From Branchinecta lynchi (lineage: Eukaryota > Arthropoda > Branchiopoda > Anostraca > Branchinectidae): a DNA stretch of 64,000 nucleotides. The notes beneath the pieces were generated by a model that saw nothing but the letters and a program-made list of their open reading frames with translations, made no database searches and was not told where the DNA came from. Each line of letters starts with the position of its first letter. The stretch's first letter is position 1. This document shows, in pieces, positions 23,173-33,559 of this stretch. The position numbers and the translations under genes were made by a program. The DNA lies in contig JAKZAP010000020.1 in NCBI GenBank assembly GCA_023053575.1, positions 15,619,998-15,683,997 on the forward strand. The letters run 5' to 3'.

Positions 23173-23988
23173 TAGTCATACACAAATCCTCAATTTTTGG
23201 GCATGGTGCCCCAACGTATGGGCATGCCTGGACGTATGGGCATGGTGCCCATACGTTACGGCACCATGCTCTGGAGTATGGGCATGGTACTCCTGTGAAA
23301 TTTGGTTAAACTGAGACTGGCTACATACCTAAATAGGGCCTTCTTCCTGTCCTAGATCAAAAGATACCTGATTTCACTGTCTATCCAACCTCATTTTCCA
23401 ATTTCCAAAATGTTAGAGCACTTTCAAGATACAGAGAGTTTTGTGGAGGCCACTTCTTTCCCAGTGGGTTTACCCTATCCTTTTACAGGTAGTTGCCACT
23501 AGGTTACTCAGTCCTTTTCCATGTTGTCAAAAAGTCAAAAGTCAGAGTAAAAACAGGTAAAAAAAAATAACTCAAAACAAATACAATAAAAGGCAAACAA
23601 TCTAAAGGAAATATTTGCTCCAGTGAACAGATTGAAAAGCTTGCCTCATCCATGCTACCTAGCAGCAATTTTCTGGAAACGGATAGGATAAGCCCACTGG
23701 AAGAGAAGTGGCCTCCAAAAAACTCTATGTATCTTGGAAGTGCTCTAACATTTTGTAAATTGGAAAATGAGGTTGAATAGAAAGTAAAATCAGGTATCTT
23801 TAGATCTAGGACAGGGAGAAGGCCCTATTTAGGTATGTAACCAGTCTCAGTTTATCCAAATTTCACAGGGGTACCATGCCCATGCTCCAGAGCATGGTGC
23901 TCCAACGTATGGGTACCATGCCCATACGTTCGGGCATGCCCAGACGTTGGGGCACCATGCCCAAAAATTGAGGATTTGTGCATGACTG
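23173..23988. mobile_element. hAT-like foldback element with perfect 8-bp target duplication
   Basis: CACAATAC flanks both ends (23,165-23,172 and 23,989-23,996). The termini are TAGTCATACACAAATCC and, at the other end, the complement of CAGTCATGCACAAATCC. Inverted arms of nearly 300 bp flank a unique centre of about 180 bp. Outer parts of the arms carry short inverted 'GGGCATGGTGCC' palindromes. No ORF. The 8-bp duplication and CAGTC-type end fit hAT. The 324-bp element at 53,554 has the same design and related termini. Confidence 0.8.
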
Positions 23989-24315
23989 CACAATACCACA
24001 GTAACCTCATTGTGAGACCTTCCTGTTGGGTTGGTAGTTGTAAGTTATTTCATAAGGCGGCATGATTTTGTGGGATCTAAAAACGGCACTTACAAGGGTA
24101 CCACAAACTGCAAAAAATTTCTCTGAGAGGCCTTACTAGTAGTTTTAATTGGTGGAAAGGTGCATCACTTATGTTGGGCCTTAGGTTCAGCATTTTAGCC
24201 ACACTAAAATCTAAAATTTGGGTGGGAGGAAGTTAAAGTTTGCCGAAAAATGCAAGTTGAAAAAAAATTAGTTGCCCGAGGCACTCGGGTTACATTTGTC
24301 TTGAGTGCAGTAGTA

Positions 24316-24564
24316 TCAAGCTGCTTGGGTGTCACTGATGAGAAAGCTGAAATGAAGGACCTGCTTGGTGACATTGCTGTTGTGAACAACCTTTTGCTTA
24401 ATCTCGGTAAAAATTGGCGGTAATGTGTCATCAAACCTGTGTAATCTTTCACCTGTAGCGCCATATTTCCCATCCAAAGCTCCCAAGTCAACAACCTCAA
24501 CAAGGTATGCTATTAATGAGCTAACTTTGAAGATATCAAGCTTCCCGATGAAAAATTTATCCAA
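24316..24564 (-). other. Unrecognised open frame beside a MITE
   Basis: An 82-aa minus-strand frame includes 'YLVEVVDLGALDGKYGATG' and 'LPPIFTEIKQKVVHN'. Its composition is protein-like, but I recognise no family. Its start lies inside the MITE at 24,544, so the real 5' limit would be lower. A second frame over the same bases is equally open. It could be an exon or a relic; weak. Confidence 0.2.
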
Positions 24565-24838
24565 AATAGTAGTACGAAGTTGTACAGAAAAGTAGCATGC
24601 AGTACGAACTGATGCTACTACATATTTCTATGTCAAGGCTTGTCAGTTGTCACTGCATTCTACTCTATGCTACAACTAGCAAGACTGGATACTACTATAG
24701 TAAGAAAGGATGCTAGATACTACTGCTTAAGATTGGCCCAGTCTGAAATCATAGCATTATTTACTATTACATATAAATACATTCAACTTTTTCATAAAGC
24801 TATCATGTAACTTTGCAGTCTGTAAATTTTTCATTGGG
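24544..24838. mobile_element. MITE with TIR CCCGATGAAAAA, copy 2
   Basis: The left end CCCGATGAAAAATTT is matched by AAATTTTTCATTGGG at the right, followed by TA. The interior has the same TAGTA/TACTA lattice as 4,449-4,751. Confidence 0.7.
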
Positions 24839-25398
24839 TATATGTCAGCGCTGGGGTGGTCTATCTGCCACAGATGCATGATCATAGGCAAATTGGGGTA
24901 TACCATCAGCTTCAAATAGCCTCTGCCTACTCCTTTAACCTGTGCTGGCTAGCACTATTGACTAAAATTAATTTTGAATGATTGTTCTGTGGATTTCAGT
25001 CAAATTGTCAATAAATTCTACAGTTAGAGTTTTAAGAAGCATATCTATAGTTTTTGGGGATGATGCGCCATGATATGAGCACTGGTATGGCGGAGCAAGG
25101 GCACAATAACCTACCAGTCTGCAAAAAAACTTGATTTTGTATGTCCCATATCATATACTGGGTATATCATTCATTTGGCATGCTCTTTTTCTAAGTCATT
25201 GTGCCCCAACCTTGAGCACCAGTGCTCATACCTTGGGGCGTATCCTAATTTAAGAGAAAGCATATCCTAAAATCATAGATTTGTGGCAGCACGCATATTC
25301 AGTTTCTGGAGCTTTGGGATCCTATCTTAGAAAAGAACCCCGAACTCAGATTCAAAACTAAAAAAATAAAAATAAATGCAATTTCTATACTTAGTCTG

Positions 25399-25510
25399 TG
25401 CTTGGACAGCTCCCAGAACTTGAATATTCCTGCAGATGTAACAGAAGTAGAAGTGCTTGAACAGCTCCCAGAACTTGAATATTTCTTCAGATGTAACAGA
25501 AGTAGAAGAA
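25399..25510 (+). repeat. 55-bp tandem duplication
   Basis: 'TGCTTGGACAGCTCCCAGAA' is followed 55 bp later by 'TGCTTGAACAGCTCCCAGAA', and the following 'TGAATATT..TGCAGATGTAAC' is also duplicated. Two near-identical units, so a recent slip or unequal exchange. Confidence 0.75.
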
Positions 25511-25809
25511 GAGGGCTGGAGTGCAGCAGAGAAATTGCTTGGTTTACTGTAATTTACCTTTTACCATACCGTATGCAGTTTTAAGTGCATCACTAAAATA
25601 TAGGCTATATCTTTCTGTTCTATCAGTAGTGCAGGCCCTTTCCATACGTTGAAACCAGATGCGGGACATCTGTTGAAATGTCCGGGGGCTAGTTCGATCA
25701 TAAAAAATATCACTGTTGGTACAAAATCACTATAATCCACAGCAAATCTTGGCCAGCATGGACTTAGCTCCTACATTTCGTTTTTGATTGTTTACTTCAT
25801 TGTAATACT

Positions 25810-25956
25810 CAGAGGCGTTACTAGCCAAAATGTTTGGGGGGGGGGGGGACGAGGCATTTACCGACTGGCTGGTAGTTTTTACCGACTGTTTCTGCAGAAA
25901 AACGACCGTTTTCAACAACAAAAAATGACAGTTTTGACCCAGTCCTGACGCCCCTG
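25810..25956. mobile_element. Short hAT-like MITE, perfect 8-bp target duplication
   Basis: GTAATACT flanks both sides (25,802-25,809 and 25,957-25,964). The ends are CAGAGGCGTTACTAGC and the complement of CAGGGGCGTCAGGACTG. A run of G sits just inside the left end. 147 bp, non-coding. Longer relatives are at 34,793-35,151 and 59,082-59,792. Confidence 0.8.
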
Positions 25957-26093
25957 GTAATACTAGATGAAGTGTATCGCAGCATGAATGGGCGTAACAC
26001 TGTTCGAAGTGCCCAAGGCAGCTAATTGCTCCAGGGGTTGTTCTAAAGTTGAGGGTCCATACCATCCATATTTTCAAAGTCTCAATCTGATTT

Positions 26094-27430
26094 TTTTGGG
26101 ATCCCAGAACGTAAGTGGAGGGATACCTAGGACATTGCCAAAGTTGTCCGTCTGTAAGCACGATACCTCGCGAAGGGAATGAGATATTTTGATGAAACTT
26201 GGTGTAGGGGTTCGTTGGGTCAAGGGTAAGTTCGAGTTTGTTGATAGGCTTTGCAGCCCTATATTTAGGGGTGGGGGAGGGGGTTTAAATTAAAGGTCAA
26301 GCAAAATATTTTTAAACAGCTAATGAGACAGTCGATTGTGAGGTAAGAAGACATGCTGAACATGATGGTGAAAACCATTTTCTCGCCGGACGAGTTTTTC
26401 GCCCGGAATCCGGCCAAACCAGAAAGTTTGTTAAAAGTAAAAGTTTTATTTGAAGTTGATTGGATGCTCGATTTAGGGGTAAGAAGACATGCTGAACACG
26501 ATGGTGAACACGTTTCGCCGGACAAGTAGTTAGCCCGGAATCCGGCACAAACCGGAAAGTCTGTTAAAAGTAAACGTTTTATTTGAAGTTGATTAGATGT
26601 TCGGTTTAGGGGTGCTGAACACGATGGTGAAAACCATTTTCTCGCCGGGCAATTAGTTCGCTCGGAATCCGGCCAAAACCGGAAAATTGTTAAAAGTATT
26701 TGTAGTTGATTAGATATCCGATTTAGGGGTTAGAAGAGATGCTTAATCCGTGTATGACAATCATTTTTTACCCGGACATACAGTTCGCCCGGAATCCGGC
26801 TGGAACCGGAAAATTTGTTATAAGTTAAATTTTAATTTGAAGTTGATTAGATGTTGGGTTTAGGGGTAGGAAGACATGCTGAACACGATGGTGAAAACCA
26901 TTTTCTCGCCGGGCAAGTATTTGGTCCGAAATCCGGCCAAAACCGGAAAAATTGTTACAAATGTCTGTAGTTGATTAGACATCCGATTTAGGGGTAAGAA
27001 GAGATGCTGAATCCGTGTATGACAATCGTTTTTTATTGGACATATAGCTCGCCCGGAATCCGGCTGGAACCGGAAAACTTTTTATAAGTTAAATTTTAAT
27101 TTGAAGTTGATTAGATGTTCGATATAGGGGAAAGAAGATAAGCTGAGTTCGTTTTTTAGCTTTTTTTTTTGCCGGACAGGCGGTTCCGGAATTCGGCCGA
27201 AACCGGGAAATTGGCAGAAGTAAGGCAGGAAGTTTTTGTCAAAACAGATATGACTTACAGGGGTAAACACAAACATGCTGAATCCATATCTGAACTTGGT
27301 TTTCTCAGATGATCATCTTTTTGGCCTTAACCTGTTTCTGACTTCTAATAGTAAAAATGTTCAAGGAGTCTAGCGAAGAGAAGACCCAATTGTCTGGATC
27401 AAATATTGAATTTTTGGGATCCCATCGAAA
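26094..27430 (+). mobile_element. Non-autonomous element with seven ~130-bp tandem units (family E)
   Basis: The head (26,094-26,300) starts at a GGGATCCCA box with 'GTAAGTGGAGGGATACC'. Then seven units follow, each carrying 'CCCGGAATCCGGC' and 'ACCGGAAA', at 26,417, 26,551, 26,678, 26,804, 26,942, 27,069 and 27,202, so 126-138 bp apart. Units 3/5 and 4/6 resemble each other most, a dimeric higher-order pattern. The tail ends near 'TTGAATTTTTGGGATCCCA' at 27,403-27,421. A head, an internal minisatellite and a tail match the layout of Helentron-associated elements of bivalves and flies, but I could not show Helitron termini. Other copies are at 27,845-28,915, 33,685-34,045, 38,505-39,520 and about 50,290-50,490. 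Confidence 0.65.
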
Positions 27431-27844
27431 CCTTTGGTCTTGTTGTATGTTGCTTCTATGGTGTGGATGAAACAATGAGCTGTACACAGTAACTTCGATT
27501 ATCACAGACAAAGTTTTTTCAGAGTAGTCTATATAAAAATAAACTTGTGTAATTCACAATCATTCGAAAATTTTTGACCTTTTAATCAATACAAAATGTC
27601 AAAACTATTCCTTTTCCCTGGGAGTGCTGAAGCTGGAAAAACTCGTGATGCCAATGTAGCTTTTGCCTAGAAAGAAAAAAAATATATGACGTGTCTATCT
27701 AAGTCACAATTCCACAGACAGAAAGTTGTGTATGCCTGTTCGTTTTCTTGTCCTCAGAGCGTTTGTTTCATGCTTGTCAACACCATCACCATTTGGTTAA
27801 AGGGGCTCTTCAGGGTGGCTGAAGTTTGCAACTATACAGACGAA

Positions 27845-28915
27845 CTGAGTTTGGGATCCCGAAACGTAAGTGAGGGATGCCTATGGCATCGCAAAAATTG
27901 TCCGTCTCTTAGCATAATAGCTCTGGAAAGGGTTGAGATATTTTATTAAAATTTGACACGATGACTCTTTGGGTCAAAGTATAGTTCGAAGGTGGGCTCT
28001 GTAGTGCTATATTTATGGGTGGGGCAGGGGTTTCAAATTAAGGGAGGACAAAAAATATGTTTCAAGCGAGTTGATTCAGAGGTGAGGATACATGCTGAAT
28101 CCAAATATGAAAATAGTTTCGCTGGACAAGGAGTTTACTTGGAATCAGGCAAAAAGCGGATATTTTGGGAAAAGTAAGAGTTGTATCTGAAGTTGATTAG
28201 ATGTTTGATTCAGGGGTAGGAGCACATGCTGATTTCTGAATATGAAAATTATTTTCACGCCGGATATGTCGTTCGCGCTGAATCTGGGAATTTAGCATGA
28301 AGTTTTAAACTAAGCGATACATATTGTGGAGATATACTGTTGCAACTTTTGATCATACTAATGATAAACAAAAATGTGCATGCGACCAGTCTACTAATCT
28401 GCCAAACGGCATTTGCTGGTTCGAAAAGTCAGAATGCATCCGGCAAGGATCTGGTAACAGTTTAATACAAATTTGTTGACTGATTTTCGAGTCTCTACCC
28501 TGCCCTTTATCCATAAAAGCGAAAGCTCTGCGTCGATGACGTCATATCTTACACCTAGCGCTCTGGGTTTACATGGCGGTAGGCACTAGGCAGATAGGCA
28601 GTCTGTCGCAGAGTAAAAGTGCAATTCGGCAACCATGATATCAGTTACACTGGTATGAGTTACCAATGTATCAGTTACAATCGCGTCAGTTACCAAGGTA
28701 TCAGTCATCACGGTACCAGCTACAATGATATCAGTTACAGTGGCATCAGTTACCATGGTGTATATTTATCAGTGTAAGAATCTCAGCAACAAGTAAACAT
28801 TCAGTAGTACAAATTTACAAGGAGTCTGGCGAAGACCAGATATCTAGAAGATCCAGTTGTCTGGATCAAATATGAAATTTTGGGATCCAGTCGAAACCTT
28901 TGATTTTGTTCAAAT
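27845..28915 (+). mobile_element. Family E element, interrupted copy
   Basis: The head ('GGGATCCCGAAACGTAAGTG') is at 27,852. About two damaged units extend to 28,300. The tail ('AAGGAGTCTGGCGAAGAC' to 'TTTTGGGATCCAGTCG') is at 28,819-28,895. Between them lies unrelated sequence including an array of degenerate 'TATCAGTTACCATGG' words (28,630-28,770) related to the foldback palindrome at 1.9-3.5 kb. Confidence 0.5.
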
Positions 28916-28929
28916 TCACGATACTTGCA

Positions 28930-30415
28930 GCCAAAAGCAGCAGAGCAGCATGTAAATCACTGTAAAGTCTGTGTCAAACCTGGATAAACCTAGTCCTAAT
29001 CTATCCTTCAACTCTTCCTTGAAATCTGGTTTCTACCCTTTGAATTGTAGGTAATCATCCATACCAGCCAAGATTAGGGGCATGAAACATCCTTGTGCTA
29101 AATAGCAACCAATTTGAACTTGAAAAAAGATAAAATGAGACACTGAAAATAGGATGAAATCATCGCAGTATGATATATAAACTGATGATTATTCAGTGAT
29201 GGTTCATTATCTCTGTATCCCGGCGTAACCGAACCGCATCTAGGTGGTGAGCAGAGGGGCTAGACAGTTGCAAGTAAAATCCGAAGAAATGGAGAGTATC
29301 TGCAGTTTTTCAGTGTTAATGGTACTTTCGTGGTCTCAGTAAACCTATCACCTAGAATTAGTTGGTGAAAAATGTATTTCCAGGATAAACACTCACCTAT
29401 TTACTAAAGCTCTCTGTGGAACCAGTCAGCGGGGTTTAGCAAACATGGCTGTAGCTGTGAGTCTACACATCTAGACACAATGCTGTGATGCACAGGTGTA
29501 CTACAGGTCAGAATCCTGGGCTTTACTTGGTAAATACCATTGGAATTATGTGCATCTATTGGCCAGACGTCACGTTTTCTGAATTTGCACCTGTAAAAAA
29601 TTAGAGCATTTCAAGCAGCGTAGAAGTATTTCGATGCGCTACACTATAGTCTTAGCTTTAGAGCACATAAAGAAACAGCCTGACTGAATTTCAAGGACAG
29701 TCGAACATGATTTCTAGATAGCTAAACCTTAGGCTGAAGAAATACTTATAAACTGAAAGTAGTTTCTTTTGTTTTCGTATGTTGTCGATTATTAATCCTG
29801 GTTTAATTCTGAGACAATCATAGGTTCTCAAATAAATGGTCTTACTGTCTGTCAGACTAAATCACCTTAGTCAACGCTTGAGAGTTGTATTGGGATCCTG
29901 AACAGCTAGAAAAAAAAGTTTGTTGTAAATGATTTTACTCAACCCTCCAATATTGTTTTGTATTGTAGTTTTTAAGCTTCTTCATTGCTATCCCACAATT
30001 CCCATTTATGCTATTCTCTAAACTATTCTCAAAACTTTACCCAAGTTGGAGTTAACCAGTCGGTTGTCTGTCTGTCAGGTTATGTCAGCAAGAATTTTCT
30101 GGTCAGAGAATGTCGTACAAATGTGATTCTAAAAGAAGGTTATAGTTTGTGACAAGTCTGGGGACCCTGACCTGATGCAAATATTTTTATTTACTCGAAC
30201 AATCAATAATTTCTCATGTTACTCAAGCTTTTTGTGCAACGTACCTTACCATAATTGGTTTTGTTGTCTGTCTGTCAGACCTAATCAGCCTGAACTGGAG
30301 TCTCTTTTTTTACCTAGTTACCTAGACTACAGTAAGCTATCACGTACATACCAGTTTGAGGCATCTTCGTCATGTTTTAGTGGTTGACCTGCTGGCTCAA
30401 CCCTTCTTGTACAGG
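28930..30415. other. No recognisable gene; weak internal duplications
   Basis: AT-rich. 'TGTCTGTCAG' with nearby 'AATCA' and 'GAATTTT' recurs around 29,848, 30,068 and 30,270, suggesting an old repeat with a period of about 210 bp. No coding motif. Confidence 0.35.
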
Positions 30416-30417
30416 AG

Positions 30418-30838
30418 GGATACCTGACCTCGTTTTTATACTACCTCGATTTTTGCCGCGAAAATGTTAAAATGAAATGTACATGCTGTCCTGACAGTCA
30501 AGAGACAAAATATGACTTTTTGAACAGTCATGTGTCCTCAAATATTCAAATTCTCTGCCTTTTCTTTGTTTTCAAGTTGTTTTGAAAAGGGATTTTCTAG
30601 CTATTGACTTTGCTACCTTTTTCATCATTTTCTAGTCAATCGAGGTAAGGTTAGAATGAAGGGATCATGTTTGAAAAGAAAATATTTGTAACAATAAGAT
30701 TGCGCCAATATTTATTTATCCAATATGTAAACCATTCAGTTAGCTTCAGTCTAGTGTGTTTGTCATATTTATTGGTTCCTTTTTAAACCAGATAAATTAT
30801 TCTGAAGGAAAGACGTGTCTGAGGTTGGATACCCCTCC
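30418..30838 (+). repeat. Family M dispersed repeat, copy 3
   Basis: It opens with 'ATACCTGACCTCGTTTTTAT', contains 'TACATGCTGTCCTGACAGTC' and 'TTCAAATTCTCTGCCTTTTC', and closes with 'CTGAGGTTGGATACCCCTCC'. It is the complete inverse of the copies at 13.0 and 21.1 kb. Confidence 0.65.
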
Positions 30839-30849
30839 TGTACCTCGAG

Positions 30850-32970
30850 AAGTTGAGGAATGCCTGGTATAATTGCAGTGCCCCCAGGCAGTGCTGGAGC
30901 ATTGCATTTTCGATAGGGAGGATGCAGAGTCAAAATTTTCCCCAGCAATTTAATGACAATTTGACCCTTAGGCTAGATTGTTTTAAGTTTTTAAACCAGT
31001 TTTAAGTTACTTTAAAATGTTAAAATTCAAAAATAAGATTTTATAAGTACAACTAATCAAAAAGAGCAGCTCGGCAGCTGATTATGCAGCTACTAGGCGT
31101 CACTTTTGCGAAGAACACTTGGACAGTACATGCCTATTGCTGCGGCCGAACTACCAAACCCAAGACCAAATTCAACTGACCGCTGCAGGCGAAGTTCTGA
31201 TATTTGCATTTTCTTTTTCTGCCGAACTCAACTGCTTCCCCTGCAAATCCTAGCTTTTAATGTGGACCAAACATTAAGACCCAAGAACTTTCAGAATTAT
31301 CAAGAACGGAGAGGGTGAAACCCTAACAGCAGCTTCAAGCATTTTTCTGCCAATATTTAACCATTTCCACGACAGGTTCTTGAACAAATATTTCTCAAAT
31401 CCTAGGCCTAAAACCAGATAAAAAGGCACCTTCTAATAGAGAATATTATGAAACCCGCAAACCCACAAAAAAAGCATCCCAAATGAAGCAAGGGCTAACC
31501 GTGAAATCATAGTGTTTTTCTTCACTTGTGCATCTACTCTGAATGCCAATAGTGACAAAGCCGATTTACGTCAAACCATGCCCTGCAGAATTTTTTTGAA
31601 AATCAACCTGCTTTTCAGCTATAATAGAGAGAACTGGAGACAAAAATAGAGCTTTTGAATAAAGATTAAATGTTGAGATAATAAGTAGTAGACCCAAAAA
31701 ATAAGTAGTCTAGGTAAGTAAATACAAAATTTGGTAAGTAGAAAAGGCTGAAAATAAGTATCCTACTGCCAAAATAAGTAGAAGTGGAAGCACACTCAAA
31801 ACACTCCGCCTTTTCAAAATGGCTGGTCATAAATAAATTACTTACTTACTTACAGAGCCAACTGTTGTTGTTGATTTACGTCGCCTCTCGTCTACAGAGC
31901 CAAACTAGATACAGCACTTCGATATTTTGAATATTGCCACGCACCAACGGCAAAGTTCTTTGAAACATACGTAGCGGCAACGTAGAAATTCGAGTAACAA
32001 CTTGGAAACACTGGCAATCTCACGATCACCGTGAAAAATGGTCGAAGACCGCTAACTTCGAGATAAAGGATTTTTTATAATAAAAGGTTTCGGATGAAAG
32101 CAGATCTACTAGGGGGAGGGGTGGAGTCGAGAAATAGCTCATTAGGTCGCTGAAGCTTTAACTGTTTTGACAAAATCGCAGCGCTTCGCACAGACTCTGT
32201 ATTTTTTACCTGGGGGGGCATCCCCCCCCTCCCCCCTTGTGATGCCTCTGCTTGAGGACCTAAGCCAGGCTTACCGTGTGATTCTGACTGGTCACTGTCG
32301 ACATCCATTCTCACAGTAGGCTAAGACTCGCTCTCAGTTCTTCTCATCTGCTTCACTTGTCGGGCTTGCTCTGGCTCTGTGTGTTTTTCATCTGTTTCAA
32401 AATATTATGTATGTCAAAGTAAATTAGTACAAGATTGAACCCTTGACAAGAAGGGCCTTGTTGATAAGTCAATGGCTGTTTTCACTTGCACCTTCTCACC
32501 CAAACTGTGCTAGACTAAAGTTCAAGTTATGGCAACTTAATACCACTTAAGAAGAGTTCACTTTCCACTGTTACTCAGTTAATAATTCCCACAGGAATCA
32601 CCCTTTTAGTTTTAGTTTCACTGGTATGCCTATCATGTAAACTGTCTCATTCAATCCAATTCCAAAAAGTTGAGGGTGTATGTGCTGTTTACGTCGACTA
32701 TGCTGTAGTCCTTCTACGCTTTTGACGTCAAATAAGTTTTATACCCCACCATAGGAGACAAGTTTAAATTCTTGCAACAAAACTGGCTTGATCTTCTTCC
32801 AATGCCGACAAGTTAACTGTACCAACAAAGTCTCTTCCGCTGATTCCGTGATAAGACGCTAGGGTACACTAGTATATATCGGTCCTGACTCTTTTAAACG
32901 CTAGATGGCGAACAGAGTTTCCTTTGTTTCAGATATAAACAATTTGCCCCGTCAGAAATGAGCTCGAAAC
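30850..32970. other. No recognisable gene; LINE tail at 31,795-31,850
   Basis: The 31,795-31,850 segment ('CTCCGCCTTTTCAAAATGGC' to ATAAATAAATTACTTACTTAC) is the same LINE 3' terminus as at 14,190. At 31,670-31,785 a degenerate 'AAATAAGTAG' repeat is present. Otherwise nothing is recognised. Confidence 0.45.
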
Positions 32971-32976
32971 ACCAAC

Positions 32977-33303
32977 ATGGAACAACCAAACAACAAGGAA
33001 AACACGTATGGACAATTTTATGATGAGGAACGGATTGAAATGAAAAGACTGTTTAACGCTAAATTCAGAAATAAAATAACTGAAGCCCGACCAAAGTTTA
33101 CAAAATCTAACCTGATCCCGATTAACCGACGAGACTTCAGCTTTTCGGCCGTCGGCAAACTCTCATCTGCACTTAGCTTTTGCGATTCACCTCCTCCTCC
33201 CCCCCCCCCCTCTCCCCCTACTGGAAAACGACTGGCACAGAGACCATGGTCGCTGCAAAAACGCAGCTACAGATTTCTTAGCCCCACTAACGCACAGGTA
33301 TAA
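32977..33303 (+). CDS. Unrecognised 108-aa ORF, possibly a first coding exon
   Basis: This ORF does not overlap an identifiable repeat and has a protein-like N-terminus: 'MEQPNNKENTYGQFYDEERI', then a basic stretch ('KRLFNAKFRNK') and 'NLIPINRRDFSFSAVGKL'. A Pro/Ser run (codons about 72-80) follows, then a basic C-terminus. An in-frame TGA lies 21 nt upstream, so the ATG at 32,977 is the natural start. The frame ends at CACAG|GTATAA, a possible splice donor, so the protein could continue in a downstream exon. It converges with FIP1L1, whose stop is 112 bp downstream on the other strand. I recognise no family. Its reality is uncertain. Confidence 0.4.
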   Translation: MEQPNNKENTYGQFYDEERIEMKRLFNAKFRNKITEARPKFTKSNLIPINRRDFSFSAVGKLSSALSFCDSPPPPPPPSPPTGKRLAQRPWSLQKRSYRFLSPTNAQV

Positions 33304-33414
33304 CCCCTGCTACGCCATCTTTTTGCTTTTATCAAGCCACGTAACTTCCGTCTAGCAGAAAGTGTCCAATTTTTTCTAACGGTATTTACAAGAATATAAA
33401 AAACCACACAGAAG

Positions 33415-33559
33415 CTAGTCGGAATCCGAGTGTTTCTTGGATTTCTTGCTCTTCTTATGTCTGGTAGGACTTCGACTTGAACTCTTCTCCCTTCGTCGGC
33501 GCTCTTTACGCTCTTTTCGCTCGCGCTCACGATCTCGATCTCGGTCCCTGTCGCGGTCC
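33415..33559 (-). CDS. FIP1L1: FIP1L1 exon 7, RD-rich C-terminus and stop
   Basis: 145 nt after a TTCTGTTGCAG acceptor: alternating Arg-Asp, then Arg-Glu, then SSSRSPTRHKKSKKSKKHSD and the end, stop TAG at 33,415-33,417. Human Fip1 has a comparable RD-rich run followed by a KHKKSKRSK-type patch. No clear AATAAA was seen just downstream. Confidence 0.9.

Noticed and set aside
28630..28770. Short tandem 'TATCAGTTAC' words as a regulatory array
   Set aside because: The words match the palindrome core of the foldback family and are degenerate; there is no independent evidence of regulation.
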